Both the position numbers and the translations under genes were made by a program. Below, piece after piece: positions 1 to 8,589 of a DNA stretch of 35,137 nt. Under the pieces are notes generated by a model. That model did no database searches. It was not told the DNA's origin and worked only from the letters and a program-made list of their open reading frames with translations. Source of the stretch: Clostridium celatum DSM 1785 (lineage in GTDB: Bacteria; Bacillota; Clostridia; Clostridiales; Clostridiaceae); contig NZ_KB291659.1 of NCBI RefSeq assembly GCF_000320405.1, positions 8,152-43,288 of the forward strand. Reading direction: 5' to 3'. Numbering within the stretch: the first letter of the stretch is position 1; every line of letters begins with the position of its first letter.

Positions 1-176
1 TTTAATTTTACTGTTTTTGGTGTACAATTAATATAATGATTGATGAACAATCGTTAAATATTGTGACCAAAAGTTACCTGGTTAAGAATAGTAAAAAATA
101 CTTTCGCTAATTAGCTCTAATAAAGAAGAATTAAATTACTATTCGTAAAAGTAAATGGAGGTAGTGTTGAGAAACT

Positions 177-911
177 ATGAAAAAGAAATTAGAAAAATAT
201 GAAATCGAAGAAATAGATATAAAAATGCTATTTGCAGTTTTAACTTGGGGATTTTTATTGATATTATCACCACTATTGAAAATAATTTGTAATATAACAA
301 ATATATATAAAGTAAACCTAATTTATATGATTTTAATTAATCTATGTTTATGTACTATAGGTTTTATCTTGTTTAAAATATATAAATATTTATCATTAAA
401 ATTTAATCTATTTTTAAAAATATATATAGGAATTACAATAAGTATCTATATATTAACTTTAATTTTTATAATAATTGAAAATATATTTATGAATAATAAC
501 ATTTATTTTAAAGGAACAGTTTCATATATAATTCTTATAATTAGTTTTGCTAATTTAATCTCAGCAATACTTTTATTGTTTATAATAAGTATAAAAATCA
601 TCCAGGAAAGCATTAAGAAGAATAGCGGTAAAGTAGTAGCCTTAAAAAATATTATAATTCTAACTCCAGTAATTATATCTTTAGGTTTTACTTTATCATT
701 TGGCTCTATGGGTGTATTATTCTCAAAACCAGAAGAAATTAAGGTTATTAACAAAAATATACAATATAATATCAGGATTGTAGGATTTTTAACTGCAAGG
801 GATGAAGCCACTTATATATATAATAAATCAATAAACTCTCTATTGATGAAAAAAATTTATAATAATGAAATTCCTCCAGAAATACTTGCTGAAAACAATG
901 ATTACTATTAA
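177..911 (+). CDS. Hypothetical multi-pass membrane protein
   Basis: The 244-residue product is not one I recognise. Hydrophobic stretches near residues 18-36, 46-66, 80-102, 114-142 and 158-180 suggest about five membrane helices. A hydrophilic tail follows from about residue 185, containing a short segment (TARDEATYIYNKSI) that may lie outside the bilayer. ATG 177 is the only sensible start: GGAGG lies at 157-161, a rather long 15 bases upstream, and the nearby GTG and TTG codons are out of frame. It is a single-gene unit ending at the hairpin at 1007-1033. Leucine, isoleucine and asparagine content matches the AT-rich background, so nothing points to transfer. No function is proposed. Confidence 0.75.
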   Translation: MKKKLEKYEIEEIDIKMLFAVLTWGFLLILSPLLKIICNITNIYKVNLIYMILINLCLCTIGFILFKIYKYLSLKFNLFLKIYIGITISIYILTLIFIIIENIFMNNNIYFKGTVSYIILIISFANLISAILLLFIISIKIIQESIKKNSGKVVALKNIIILTPVIISLGFTLSFGSMGVLFSKPEEIKVINKNIQYNIRIVGFLTARDEATYIYNKSINSLLMKKIYNNEIPPEILAENNDYY

Positions 912-1006
912 AGATAATTAGAATATATTATCAAGGGTTCTATTTTTTATAATATACTCTAATTTATTTAGTAGATATGAGGAACAATTTTAAACTATTG
1001 CGATTT

Positions 1007-1040
1007 AAAGGGATGTCCGATGGACATCCCTTTATATTAT
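1007..1040. terminator. Strong hairpin terminator
   Basis: A 12-bp perfect stem (1007-1018 with 1022-1033) with a 3-base loop is followed by a T-rich stretch. It ends the membrane protein gene at 177-911. The A-run on the left side lets it also work on the minus strand. Confidence 0.85.
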
Positions 1041-1081
1041 ACTTATTTCAACATTATTTTAAAACAAAGCCAATAGTTAAA

Positions 1082-1144
1082 TAAGAGATTGTATCAAAAT
1101 ACAACCACAATATCTTAAATCGGTAATTTTGATTCAATCTCTTA
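1082..1144. repeat. Long imperfect inverted repeat, probable terminator
   Basis: Arms of about 20 bases (1082-1101 and 1125-1144) pair with two mismatches around a loop of about 23 bases. It lies downstream of the minus-strand MBL/MATE operon and convergent to the terminator at 1007-1040. The T-run after it is modest on either strand, so it may be a terminator or a structured 3' end. I see no second copy in the window. Confidence 0.5.
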
Positions 1145-1180
1145 AATTTTATAATTTAATCTTATGGTATTAATCTTTTT

Positions 1181-1300
1181 CTATCCCTTGGATATAAATT
1201 CACTATTTAACTTTTCTTTTGCATATTTACAAATTAACTTTTCACCTTCTGGATCTAAGTCTCCTTCTAAATCAACCTTATTATATTCTTTATTTAAAAA
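1181..1300 (-). pseudogene. Protein-like remnant without a start codon
   Basis: The minus strand is open for 39 codons between a stop at 1301-1303 and a stop at 1181-1183. It encodes a strongly protein-like stretch (NKEYNKVDLEGDLDPEGEKL, then a lysine-rich helix ending FISKG). No start codon lies in frame. Restoring one T in the run near 1294 would extend the frame back to an ATT in the position of a start. It begins about 11 bases after the MATE stop codon. It could be a decayed small gene or the broken end of a larger one. The family is not recognised. Confidence 0.35.
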
Positions 1301-1311
1301 TCAATCCTATA

Positions 1312-2682
1312 TCATCTTACATTTATAGCTTCTCTTGTATCATTAAAATTTTCTATAGTATTATTGCGTACTTCTATTATTAATATACTTCCTAATATAA
1401 TAAGTGTGATTAATTCTGCTAATGGCAAAGATAAAAACACCCCTACAGTTCCTATAAATGGTGGTAATACTATTGTAAATATAAATTGAAATACAAATCC
1501 TCTTCCTATAGATATTATATTTGCATAAATATTTTTACCTATTGCTTGATAATATCCACTCATAGTGAATATTGTTCCTATAAAAGGGCTTCCAATACAA
1601 TAAATTAGTATCATTCGATATGCAAATTCTATATTTTCAGGACTTACTCCAAAAATTCTAATAATTTCTCTACCATAAATAAATATACCTGTATAAACTA
1701 AAATACCACTTACAACACATATAGATATTGTTATATAAACAAATTGATTCATCCTTTTTATTTTCTTGGCACCATAATGATATCCAATCAAAGGCTGCAA
1801 TCCTTGTGCTATCCCCATACATGTATTTACTAAAAAGCAATTTATATATGTTGCCACTGTATATATAGCCACATCTACAGTATTTCCATATAAAAACATA
1901 GTTCTATTTTGTGTTAATAATATAATTCCATATGATATTTGTATTGCAAAACTTACAAATCCTATTTTAAATATTCTTTTTACTAATTCTATATTTATCC
2001 TTAAATTTTTTCTTTTTATCTTTATAGTAGCTTTTCCTTTTATAAAATGATATAAGGATACAGTCATTGATATTACTATACTTGCACTTGTAGCAACTGC
2101 TGCACCCTTTACTCCAAATCCTAACCTCATAACAAATAACCAATCTAATACTATATTTGCTATAGCACCTACACCAATCATCATCATTGATAAATCTGGT
2201 CTTCCATCTGTTCTAACTATAGGATTTAATGCTGTTGAAAACATATATGGTATTGCTATTATAAATATTATTGTATAATATTCAGTTGCACTCTGCATAG
2301 TATCTGAAGTTGCCCCTAATATTTTTATTATGGGGTTCCTAAAAGTAATTCCTAATATAGTAATTATAATTCCAATAATTATAATTAAACTAATACAAGT
2401 TCCTAAAGCTTTTTCAGCCTTTTCATTTTTTCCTTTTCCCATATAAATAGCCATTATACTACTTGTACCTATTCCTATCATAAGTCCAATTCCCACAATA
2501 AGAGTTACAGCAGGCCATGCTATATTTACACCAGCAAGTCCAACTTCACCAACACCTTGTCCTATAAATATTCCATCAACTACTGTATATATTGTATTTA
2601 ATACTACTCCAACTACAGATGCTATTATAAACCTAGCCCAAACTTTAAATATATTAGCATTTAAAACTTCTTTTATATCCAC
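1312..2682 (-). CDS. MATE family multidrug/Na+ antiporter
   Basis: The 456-residue product has about twelve hydrophobic helices in two halves, typical of the MATE family, which exports drugs or metabolites in exchange for Na+ or H+. Family landmarks are the N-terminal 'FIIASVVGVVLNTIYTVVDG', the LNPIVRTDG segment near residue 152 and the IAQGLQPLIGYHYGA segment of the second half. Length is normal (about 450). It begins 21 bases after the MBL-fold gene at 2704-3513 and probably shares its transcript. The substrate cannot be told from sequence. It is one of three MATE genes in this window. Confidence 0.93.
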   Translation of the reverse strand: MDIKEVLNANIFKVWARFIIASVVGVVLNTIYTVVDGIFIGQGVGEVGLAGVNIAWPAVTLIVGIGLMIGIGTSSIMAIYMGKGKNEKAEKALGTCISLIIIIGIIITILGITFRNPIIKILGATSDTMQSATEYYTIIFIIAIPYMFSTALNPIVRTDGRPDLSMMMIGVGAIANIVLDWLFVMRLGFGVKGAAVATSASIVISMTVSLYHFIKGKATIKIKRKNLRINIELVKRIFKIGFVSFAIQISYGIILLTQNRTMFLYGNTVDVAIYTVATYINCFLVNTCMGIAQGLQPLIGYHYGAKKIKRMNQFVYITISICVVSGILVYTGIFIYGREIIRIFGVSPENIEFAYRMILIYCIGSPFIGTIFTMSGYYQAIGKNIYANIISIGRGFVFQFIFTIVLPPFIGTVGVFLSLPLAELITLIILGSILIIEVRNNTIENFNDTREAINVR

Positions 2683-2703
2683 TGCTATGTTCCTTTCTTT
2701 CAG

Positions 2704-3513
2704 TTACAGAATCTCTATTCTTTCTAAGTCGCCTGGAACAAACACTTGTCCATTATATACTGACTTTGCTTCTTCAGTATATAGCTTCTTACGTTGAGAA
2801 AGCTTTTTATCCTCTGTATGATATAAAACTAAATTTTCTACATTAAGTTCTTTTGCAAGCTTTCCTGCTTCAATAGGTGTGCTATGATTTTTTTCATATG
2901 GCTTAAATATGTGTCTATCTGCATATAAACAAAATGCTTCTGAAAGTAGCCAATCACAATTTTCAACATACTTTCTATTAACTTCATTGTAGGGTTCATC
3001 TCCAAGACAAACTAATGTCTTTTTATTTGGAAGAATTGCTTTAAATCCAAATTGTTTATCTTTACTAGATTCAATATCGAAAAATTCTATACTCATTCCT
3101 ATAACATCAATTTTATCTTCATTCCAAACTTCACAAATATTAATTCCATTGCCAATAAATTTTACTAACTTTTTAGTTAACATCATATTGCTTAACGTAT
3201 TTAAAATATTAACAACTTCATTATGTCCGTAAATATTAAATTCACCTTTAAATTTTCCTTCATTCATTAAAGCTGCATATTTTCTTATTATCCATACGGC
3301 TCCCATTATGTGATCTGTATGTCCATGAGTAACAAACATTCCTTTAATATTTTTATAACTAATTTCTGCTTTCTCTAATTGTGCCAGTATTCCATTACCA
3401 CCACCAGCATCTACTAAGAAATATTCTTCATCATTTCTCAATGCAAAACAGGTATTATAACATTTTGTTACCATAGCTGAACCTGTTCCTAACATAATTA
3501 ATTCCACATTCAT
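2704..3513 (-). CDS. MBL-fold metallo-hydrolase, RNase Z-like
   Basis: This 269-residue protein has the metallo-beta-lactamase fold. The metal-binding HxHxDH motif is THGHTDHIMGA, with H63, H65, D67 and H68. The N-terminal strand (MLGTGSAMVTKCYNTCFAL) and VDAGGG motif near residue 35 resemble the RNase Z/ElaC branch. A later 'LGDEP' and a C-terminal 'LYHTEDK' give further metal ligands. Family members hydrolyse phosphodiesters, but it is shorter than true RNase Z and lacks a clear exosite, so tRNA processing should not be assumed. It is the first gene of a two-gene unit with the MATE exporter. The divergent 268-base gap before pyridoxamine kinase holds its promoter. Confidence 0.85.
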   Translation of the reverse strand: MNVELIMLGTGSAMVTKCYNTCFALRNDEEYFLVDAGGGNGILAQLEKAEISYKNIKGMFVTHGHTDHIMGAVWIIRKYAALMNEGKFKGEFNIYGHNEVVNILNTLSNMMLTKKLVKFIGNGINICEVWNEDKIDVIGMSIEFFDIESSKDKQFGFKAILPNKKTLVCLGDEPYNEVNRKYVENCDWLLSEAFCLYADRHIFKPYEKNHSTPIEAGKLAKELNVENLVLYHTEDKKLSQRKKLYTEEAKSVYNGQVFVPGDLERIEIL

Positions 3514-3729
3514 ATTATGTACCTCTTTCCAGTATAAATTTTCTTACATATCAAATAATATATTACATTAATTCTGCTAATTACAAAATCAATACTAATA
3601 AATATTTAATTTAATCTAACTTCTAAATTAATATTTATTGTTTAATTTATATCTAATTATCACATGAATAGAGCAATTACTTAAATATTACTATTATACT
3701 ATATTCGTATCGATACACTTTCTCAAAAA

Positions 3730-3758
3730 TTGCTTTTTACAAATTCTTCTTTTATAAT
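3730..3758 (+). promoter_or_regulatory. Sigma-A promoter of the pyridoxamine kinase unit
   Basis: A TTGCTT -35 box (3730-3735) and a perfect TATAAT -10 box (3753-3758) are separated by 17 bases, about 23 bases before the ATG at 3782. Confidence 0.65.
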
Positions 3759-3781
3759 TATTACTTAAAGGATGTGAAATA

Positions 3782-4612
3782 ATGAGAGAATTTAATCAAA
3801 AAAAAATAGCACTTATTAATGATGTAACCGGCTTTGGCAGATGTTCTATAGCTGTGGCATTACCTATAATTTCAATACTTAAAGTTCAATGTTGCTTCAT
3901 TCCTAGAGCTATATTATCTAATCACACTGGATTTGATAATTTTTTCTTCGAAGATTACACTCCTAAAATGAAAGAATATATAAATAATTGGGAAAAGCTT
4001 AATTTAAATTTTGATGGAATATGTACTGGCTTTTTAGGATCTAAAGAACAAATTGAAATTGTGGTAGAATTTTTAGAAAAGTTCAAAACTGAAAATAATA
4101 TAGTCATAGTTGATCCTGTAATGGGCGATTATGGAAAACTATATTCTACTTACACTGATGAAATGTGCAAAAAAATGCAGGATTTAATTAAATATGCAGA
4201 TGTAGTAACTCCAAATCTCACTGAGCTTTGCAAACTATTGGACGTGCCTTATCCAAATGAAACACCAAATCATGAAGAATTGTATATTCTATGTAAAAAC
4301 CTTTCTAATAAAGGTCCTAATAAAATAGTTATTACTGGATTACAAAGAGGTGGCTGTATAGAGAACTTTATATTTGAAAGCGATAAACCTTACAAAGTTA
4401 TAAAGGTTGAAAAAATCGGAGATGATAGACCAGGAACTGGAGATGTTTTTTCATCTATTGTATCTGGTAGCATTGTTAAAAATGAAAGTTTTTCAGTATG
4501 TGTTGAAAAAGCAACTAGCTTTATTAGTAAATCATTAAAATTTACTAATGATTTAAACTTGCCTCCTAACTATGGAGTTTGTTTTGAAGAATTTTTAAGC
4601 GAATTAAAATAA
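3782..4612 (+). CDS. pdxY: Pyridoxamine/pyridoxal kinase (PdxY/ThiD-like)
   Basis: The 276-residue product is a ribokinase-fold cytosolic kinase that phosphorylates B6 vitamers to feed pyridoxal phosphate salvage. Visible motifs are the substrate-binding N-terminus (ALINDVTGFGRCS, residues 10-22), IVDPVMGD (109-116), TPNLTELC (143-150) and the anion-hole/catalytic motif RPGTGD (216-221), with D221 the expected base. Length and motif order fit clostridial pyridoxamine kinases. Related HMP kinases (ThiD) share the fold, so the exact vitamer is inferred. The AAAGGATGTG ribosome binding site sits just upstream. The radical SAM gene follows after 21 bases, so the two are likely co-transcribed. Confidence 0.85.
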   Translation: MREFNQKKIALINDVTGFGRCSIAVALPIISILKVQCCFIPRAILSNHTGFDNFFFEDYTPKMKEYINNWEKLNLNFDGICTGFLGSKEQIEIVVEFLEKFKTENNIVIVDPVMGDYGKLYSTYTDEMCKKMQDLIKYADVVTPNLTELCKLLDVPYPNETPNHEELYILCKNLSNKGPNKIVITGLQRGGCIENFIFESDKPYKVIKVEKIGDDRPGTGDVFSSIVSGSIVKNESFSVCVEKATSFISKSLKFTNDLNLPPNYGVCFEEFLSELK

Positions 4613-4633
4613 TATATAAAAGGTAGGGGTAAT

Positions 4634-5293
4634 ATGGTTATTTTATATACTGTAGATAATGGGAATTATATTAGTTTAAGAAATATAACATTAGATGAAA
4701 TGACCGCTAGAGGGATAAAGAAAAATATATATATTAATTTAACAAACTTGTGTCCTTGTGCTTGCACATTTTGTTTAAGAAAAACAAAAGAAATGTCCGA
4801 AAGCAATAGTTTATGGTTAAAAAGAGAACCAACTGTTGAAGAAGTAATTAACGAATTTGAAAATATCGATTTATCTAAATGTGATGAGATTATATTCTGT
4901 GGCTTTGGAGAACCTACTGAAAGGATTAATGATTTAGTTAAAATTTCAAAATATATAAAAGAAAAAAATCCTAAAGCTAAAATAAGAATAAATACTAATG
5001 GACTTGGCGATTTAATAAATAATAAAAAAATTGCTCCACTTTTAAAAGATTTAATAGATACAGTATCTATTAGCCTTAATGCTTCTACTGAAGAAGAATA
5101 TTATAAATTAACACAAAGTAAATTTGGAATAAAATCTTAAGAAGCTATGAAAAAATTTGCATTAGATTGTAAAAATTATATACCAAATGTAGTTCTTTCA
5201 GTAGTAGATTGTATTGGCAAAAACGAAATTAATGCTTGTCAAAAAATTTGTGATAATTTAGGTGTAAAATTAAGAGTTAGACCTTTAGAATAA
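4634..5293 (+). pseudogene. TatD-associated radical SAM protein, in-frame stop
   Basis: The first 168 codons encode a radical SAM protein with the 4Fe-4S motif CX3CX2C (C40, C44, C47 in NLCPCACTFCLRK), followed by the GFGEPTE motif that binds the SAM amino group and an RINTNG strand. This matches, as I recall, the small radical SAM family often found next to TatD nucleases. A TAA at 5138-5140 ends it after KFGIKS. The same frame continues with EAMKKFALDCKNYIPNVVLS to a stop at 5291-5293, giving 219 codons. At this point relatives normally have Tyr (my recollection), so one base change would explain it. The N-terminal piece keeps the cluster motif but loses the end of the barrel. Reinitiation at ATG 5147 is possible but has no good ribosome binding site. 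Confidence 0.75.
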
Positions 5294-5298
5294 AAAGT

Positions 5299-5347
5299 AA
5301 AAAGTGCATGTTACTTAAATTACGTAACATGCACTTTTTATTTTTTT
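5299..5347 (+). terminator. Rho-independent terminator
   Basis: A 16-bp stem (5299-5314 with 5324-5339), a 9-base loop and a long T-run end the pdxY/radical SAM unit. Confidence 0.9.
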
Positions 5348-5466
5348 ATATTTATATTTAACAAAATTACTTTAATACATTATTAATATATTAAGAAAAT
5401 TAAAGAAAACAAGAGCATATCTTAGTATTTAACTCTGAATTAAATCAATTCACCTCCACATCGCAA

Positions 5467-5495
5467 TTGATAATAATTATCTGTTAATATATATT
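5467..5495 (+). promoter_or_regulatory. Promoter with Fur-like box overlapping the -35
   Basis: TTGATA (5467-5472) and TATATT (5490-5495) are spaced 17 bases. The perfect palindrome GATAATAATTATC (5469-5481), the core of the classic Fur box, overlaps the -35 and spacer. Binding of Fe-loaded Fur would block RNA polymerase, so the heme oxygenase should be induced by iron limitation. The match is direct; the regulator is inferred. Confidence 0.7.
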
Positions 5496-5532
5496 GTTAT
5501 TAAAGTGATTATTAAATAATGAGGTGAATATA

Positions 5533-6159
5533 ATGAAATTTATGATGGATATAAGAGAAAAAACTTCACTATTACATAGTGCGGCAGAAAATACTGGATA
5601 TATAAAGAAATTAGTTGATGGAATTGCTTCAGTTGAAGGATATGCTGAATACATTTATAATTTAGAAAAAATGTATAAAGCTATTGAGGATGCATTAGAT
5701 AAAAATGAAAACAATGCTGTAATTAATCCATTTGTTACAAAAGAGTTATATCGTTCAAAGCTTATAAGAAAAGATTTAGAGTTCTTATTAGGTGATAAAT
5801 TAAATTCAATGAAATTATTAGCTTCTACAGAAGCTTGTGTTGCAAAAATAGAAGAATTATCAGAAACTAAGCCTGAGCTTGTAGTTGCATATGCGTATAC
5901 AAGATTTTTAGCTGATTTATTTGGTGGTAGAACATTCCTTTCACTATTAAGTACAAGCTATAAAATATCTAATGAAGGATTAAACTACTATCAATTCCCT
6001 GAAATTAATGATTTAAGAGGATATGTTATGAAATATCATAATATGTTAGCCGAAATTAATTTATCTGATGAAATGAAAATTGATTTTATTAACGAAGTTA
6101 ATAATGCTTATATTTATAATCTTGCTATATCAAATGAATTAGATGCTAAGTTAAAATAA
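5533..6159 (+). CDS. Heme oxygenase (biliverdin-producing type)
   Basis: The 208-residue all-helical product fits the HO-1/HmuO family, which opens heme to biliverdin, CO and Fe2+ using O2 and electrons. H15 in REKTSLLHSAAENT is in the place of the proximal heme ligand. YTRFLADLFGGR (122-133) is the distal helix with its flexible glycines G131-G132 and D128. Length is normal (about 205-215). ATG 5533 is preferred over GTG 5524, because GAGGTG at 5521-5526 is the ribosome binding site and lies 6 bases before the ATG. The gene stands alone, behind a Fur-like promoter and before a strong terminator. That supports an iron-scavenging role, with oxygen detoxification a possible side role in an anaerobe. 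Confidence 0.85.
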   Translation: MKFMMDIREKTSLLHSAAENTGYIKKLVDGIASVEGYAEYIYNLEKMYKAIEDALDKNENNAVINPFVTKELYRSKLIRKDLEFLLGDKLNSMKLLASTEACVAKIEELSETKPELVVAYAYTRFLADLFGGRTFLSLLSTSYKISNEGLNYYQFPEINDLRGYVMKYHNMLAEINLSDEMKIDFINEVNNAYIYNLAISNELDAKLK

Positions 6160-6198
6160 AACCTTTCAACCTTATATTTATTATGGTTTAAATATACC

Positions 6199-6234
6199 AA
6201 AAGTGATGCTCTAACTTTTAGAGCATCACTTTTT
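6199..6234. terminator. Bidirectional terminator between convergent genes
   Basis: A 16-bp perfect stem (6199-6214 with 6218-6233) and 3-base loop, with A- and T-runs on its two sides. It separates the heme oxygenase from the convergent alcohol dehydrogenase. Confidence 0.9.
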
Positions 6235-6273
6235 ATAATATAAAATATTTTATCTAAATTATTCTTTATATTT

Positions 6274-7433
6274 TTATAGACACATTTCTAATATTTTTTT
6301 AACATCAGTTTCATTTAATGGAACATAAGCGTAAGCTAAAGAACCATGTTAACTGCTCCCTTTGCCATTTCATCAAAATGAGTTTCATCAATATTAACCT
6401 CTTTTAAAGTCATAGGAATTCCACAGTCTTTAAAGAATTTTTCTGTTAAATCAATTGCTTCATTTGCTAAAGCAAATTTATCTTCTTTAGGTTCTAGCTT
6501 CCATACATTTATTGCATAATCTACAAATTTATCTACCGTATTTTCACTTAAAATATATCTCATCCACCTTGGAGTTACTATTGCAAGCCCTACCCCATGT
6601 GTAATATCATAAAAAGCACTTAATTCATGTTCTATTGGATGACAAGTCCAAGCTCCAGGCTTACCACTTCCACATAACCCATTTAGAGCCATGGAACTAG
6701 CCCACATTAAATTAGCTCTAGCTTCATAATTTGTAGGATCTTTTAGAGCTATTGGGCAGTACTTTATACAAGTTTCTAACAATCCTTCTGAGAATTTATC
6801 TTGAACAAATGCACCTTCTGTCTTTTTAAAATAACTTTCAAATACATGTGACATTATATCAGCTGTACCTGCTGCTGTTTGAATACTAGGTAATGTATAT
6901 AGATATTCTGGATCTAATATAGATACTTGTGGTTTCATATTTACACTTGCAGTACCTAACTTTTCATTAGTATCCATCTTAGAAATAACGGCATTCCCGT
7001 TCATTTCTGAACCTGTAGCTGCTAAAGTTAAAATAGTTACTATAGGTAAAACTTTATCTATCTTTTCTGGATTTGTTACTAAATCCCATGGATCTCCATC
7101 ATAAAAAGCTCCTGCTGCTACAACCTTAGCGCAATCTATTGTACTTCCTCCTCCAACAGCTAAAATAACATCAATATTATTTTCCTTACAAAGCTTAACT
7201 CCTCTTCTTACAGTTTCAATCTTTGGATTAGGTTCAATTTTATCAAGTTCAATTATATTATAGTCTTTTAATAACTTCTTAACACTATCATATATTCCAT
7301 TTCTTTTTATACTTCCTCCACCATAAGCAAGTAAAATATTTTTCCCATATCTACTAATTACTTCTGGTAAATTTGTAATTTGTCCTTTTCCAAATATCAT
7401 TTCACTATATGCCTTAAAATTAAAATTTTCCAA
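6274..7433 (-). pseudogene. Iron-containing alcohol (butanol) dehydrogenase, 3' frameshift
   Basis: This is a group III Fe-dependent dehydrogenase close to clostridial BdhA/BdhB, which reduce butyraldehyde or acetaldehyde with NAD(P)H. The nucleotide motif GGGSTID is at 94-100 and the metal ligands are D192, H196, H265 and H279 (CHPIEHE, DITHGVGLA). Translation starts at TTG 7433, with GAGGAGGA just upstream. As written, the frame stops early after KGAVNM-VL at 6336. The other frame continues GSLAYAYVPLNETD and ends in EMCL at 6274, the normal family C-terminus. One missing C in the run at 6344-6345 (plus strand) restores 386 residues, the usual length. All catalytic residues precede the lesion, so the truncated form might be partly active, or the lesion may be a sequencing error. 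Confidence 0.85.
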
Positions 7434-7530
7434 CTTCTCTTCCTCCTCAAATATATAAACCTTTAATACTATTATTGCTCTACTCTATGCTTTAAAGCAA
7501 TATTATTTTTATATTTTTAGAAAAATTTAC

Positions 7531-7548
7531 ATATTAACTTGTAAACAA
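7531..7548 (-). promoter_or_regulatory. Rex-like redox operator
   Basis: On the minus strand TTGTTTA-CAAG-TTAATAT matches 11 of the 14 fixed positions of the Rex consensus TTGTTAA-N4-TTAACAA with the right spacing. It lies about 100 bases upstream of the dehydrogenase start, where Rex controls fermentation genes in clostridia. Binding is inferred. Confidence 0.45.
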
Positions 7549-7638
7549 TTACTAACTTCTCGCTTTATTATAGCCCTTATTTCTTACATAATATATACTT
7601 AAATATATCTATGATATTTAAAGGTGGTTGTTTAATTT

Positions 7639-8433
7639 ATGAATAAAAGTATTATATTTTTTGATATTGATGGTACTCTAATTGATGAAAAAACTCATAT
7701 AATTCCTGATAGTGCTAAAAAAGCTATAAGGCTTGCTAGGAAAAATGGTCATTTAGCTTTTATTAATACAGGAAGAACGCTATGCCAAATTAAAAACTTA
7801 AAAAAAGAAATAGATTTTGATGGATTTATTTGTGGCTGTGGAACTTATATTGAATATAATAATGAAACTCTCTATCATAAATGCTTAGGAATTGACTTTA
7901 CAAAAAAACTTATTAAAAGCTTAAAAAAGTACAAGCTAGATGCAGCTTTAGAAAGTATTGACGGTGTATATTATGATTATTTATATAATATAAAACATAA
8001 AGAGGTACTTAATATTATTGAAGCTCATAAGCATGAAGGTACTTATGAAGATTTAACTTGGGATTCTCATAACCTAAATGTTGATAAACTTGTTTTATTT
8101 ATAACTGAATATAGTAATTTTGAAGGATTTTTTCAAGAATTTAAAGATACTTTAGATTTTATAAAAAGAGCTGACGACTTTTATGAACTAGCTCCCAAGG
8201 GTTGTTCTAAAGCCACAGGAATTGAATTTATAATTAATCATTTAAATATTGATTTTGAAAATACTTTTGGAATTGGCGATAGTACTAATGATTTAACAAT
8301 GCTTCAATATGTAAAAAATAGTATCGCTATGGGTAATTCAAATCCTCAATTATTTGAATATGTAAATTATATAACTACAGATTTATTAAATGATGGTATT
8401 TATTCTGCACTAGCACATTATAACCTAATATAA
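7639..8433 (+). CDS. Cof-type HAD-IIB family phosphatase
   Basis: This 264-residue cytosolic hydrolase belongs to the HAD superfamily with a C2B cap, the Cof/YbiV type that dephosphorylates sugar phosphates, nucleotides or cofactor precursors. Motif I is FFDIDGT with the nucleophile D9 and acid/base D11. Motif II is INTGRT (T44). Motif III is K191 in PKGCSKATGI, and motif IV is GIGDSTNDLTML with D214 and D218. Length is typical. The AAAGGTGG ribosome binding site lies just before ATG 7639. It is a single-gene unit ending at the hairpin at 8480-8521. The substrate cannot be predicted because this family is promiscuous. Confidence 0.9.
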   Translation: MNKSIIFFDIDGTLIDEKTHIIPDSAKKAIRLARKNGHLAFINTGRTLCQIKNLKKEIDFDGFICGCGTYIEYNNETLYHKCLGIDFTKKLIKSLKKYKLDAALESIDGVYYDYLYNIKHKEVLNIIEAHKHEGTYEDLTWDSHNLNVDKLVLFITEYSNFEGFFQEFKDTLDFIKRADDFYELAPKGCSKATGIEFIINHLNIDFENTFGIGDSTNDLTMLQYVKNSIAMGNSNPQLFEYVNYITTDLLNDGIYSALAHYNLI

Positions 8434-8479
8434 ATAACTTTATTATTAACTTTTATTTAAATCTATAATAAATTAAATG

Positions 8480-8521
8480 AACAGTAGATACAGCTATTTT
8501 AAATAACTTATATCTACTGTT
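8480..8521. terminator. Hairpin terminator between convergent genes
   Basis: An 11-bp perfect stem (8480-8490 with 8511-8521) with a 20-base loop is followed by a T-rich run on the plus strand. It lies between the HAD gene and the end of the sensor kinase gene. Confidence 0.65.
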
Positions 8522-8589
8522 AATTATTTTTAATCTATTAAATAATTATTTATATATTTTTTAAAATTTAAATTTACTATTAATATACT

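Noticed and set aside
1..176. Promoter for the first gene (TATAAT at 32-37)
   Set aside because: No convincing -35 at a 16-18 base spacing.
5524..5532. GTG start for the heme oxygenase
   Set aside because: The GTG lies inside the GAGGTG ribosome binding site that serves ATG 5533.
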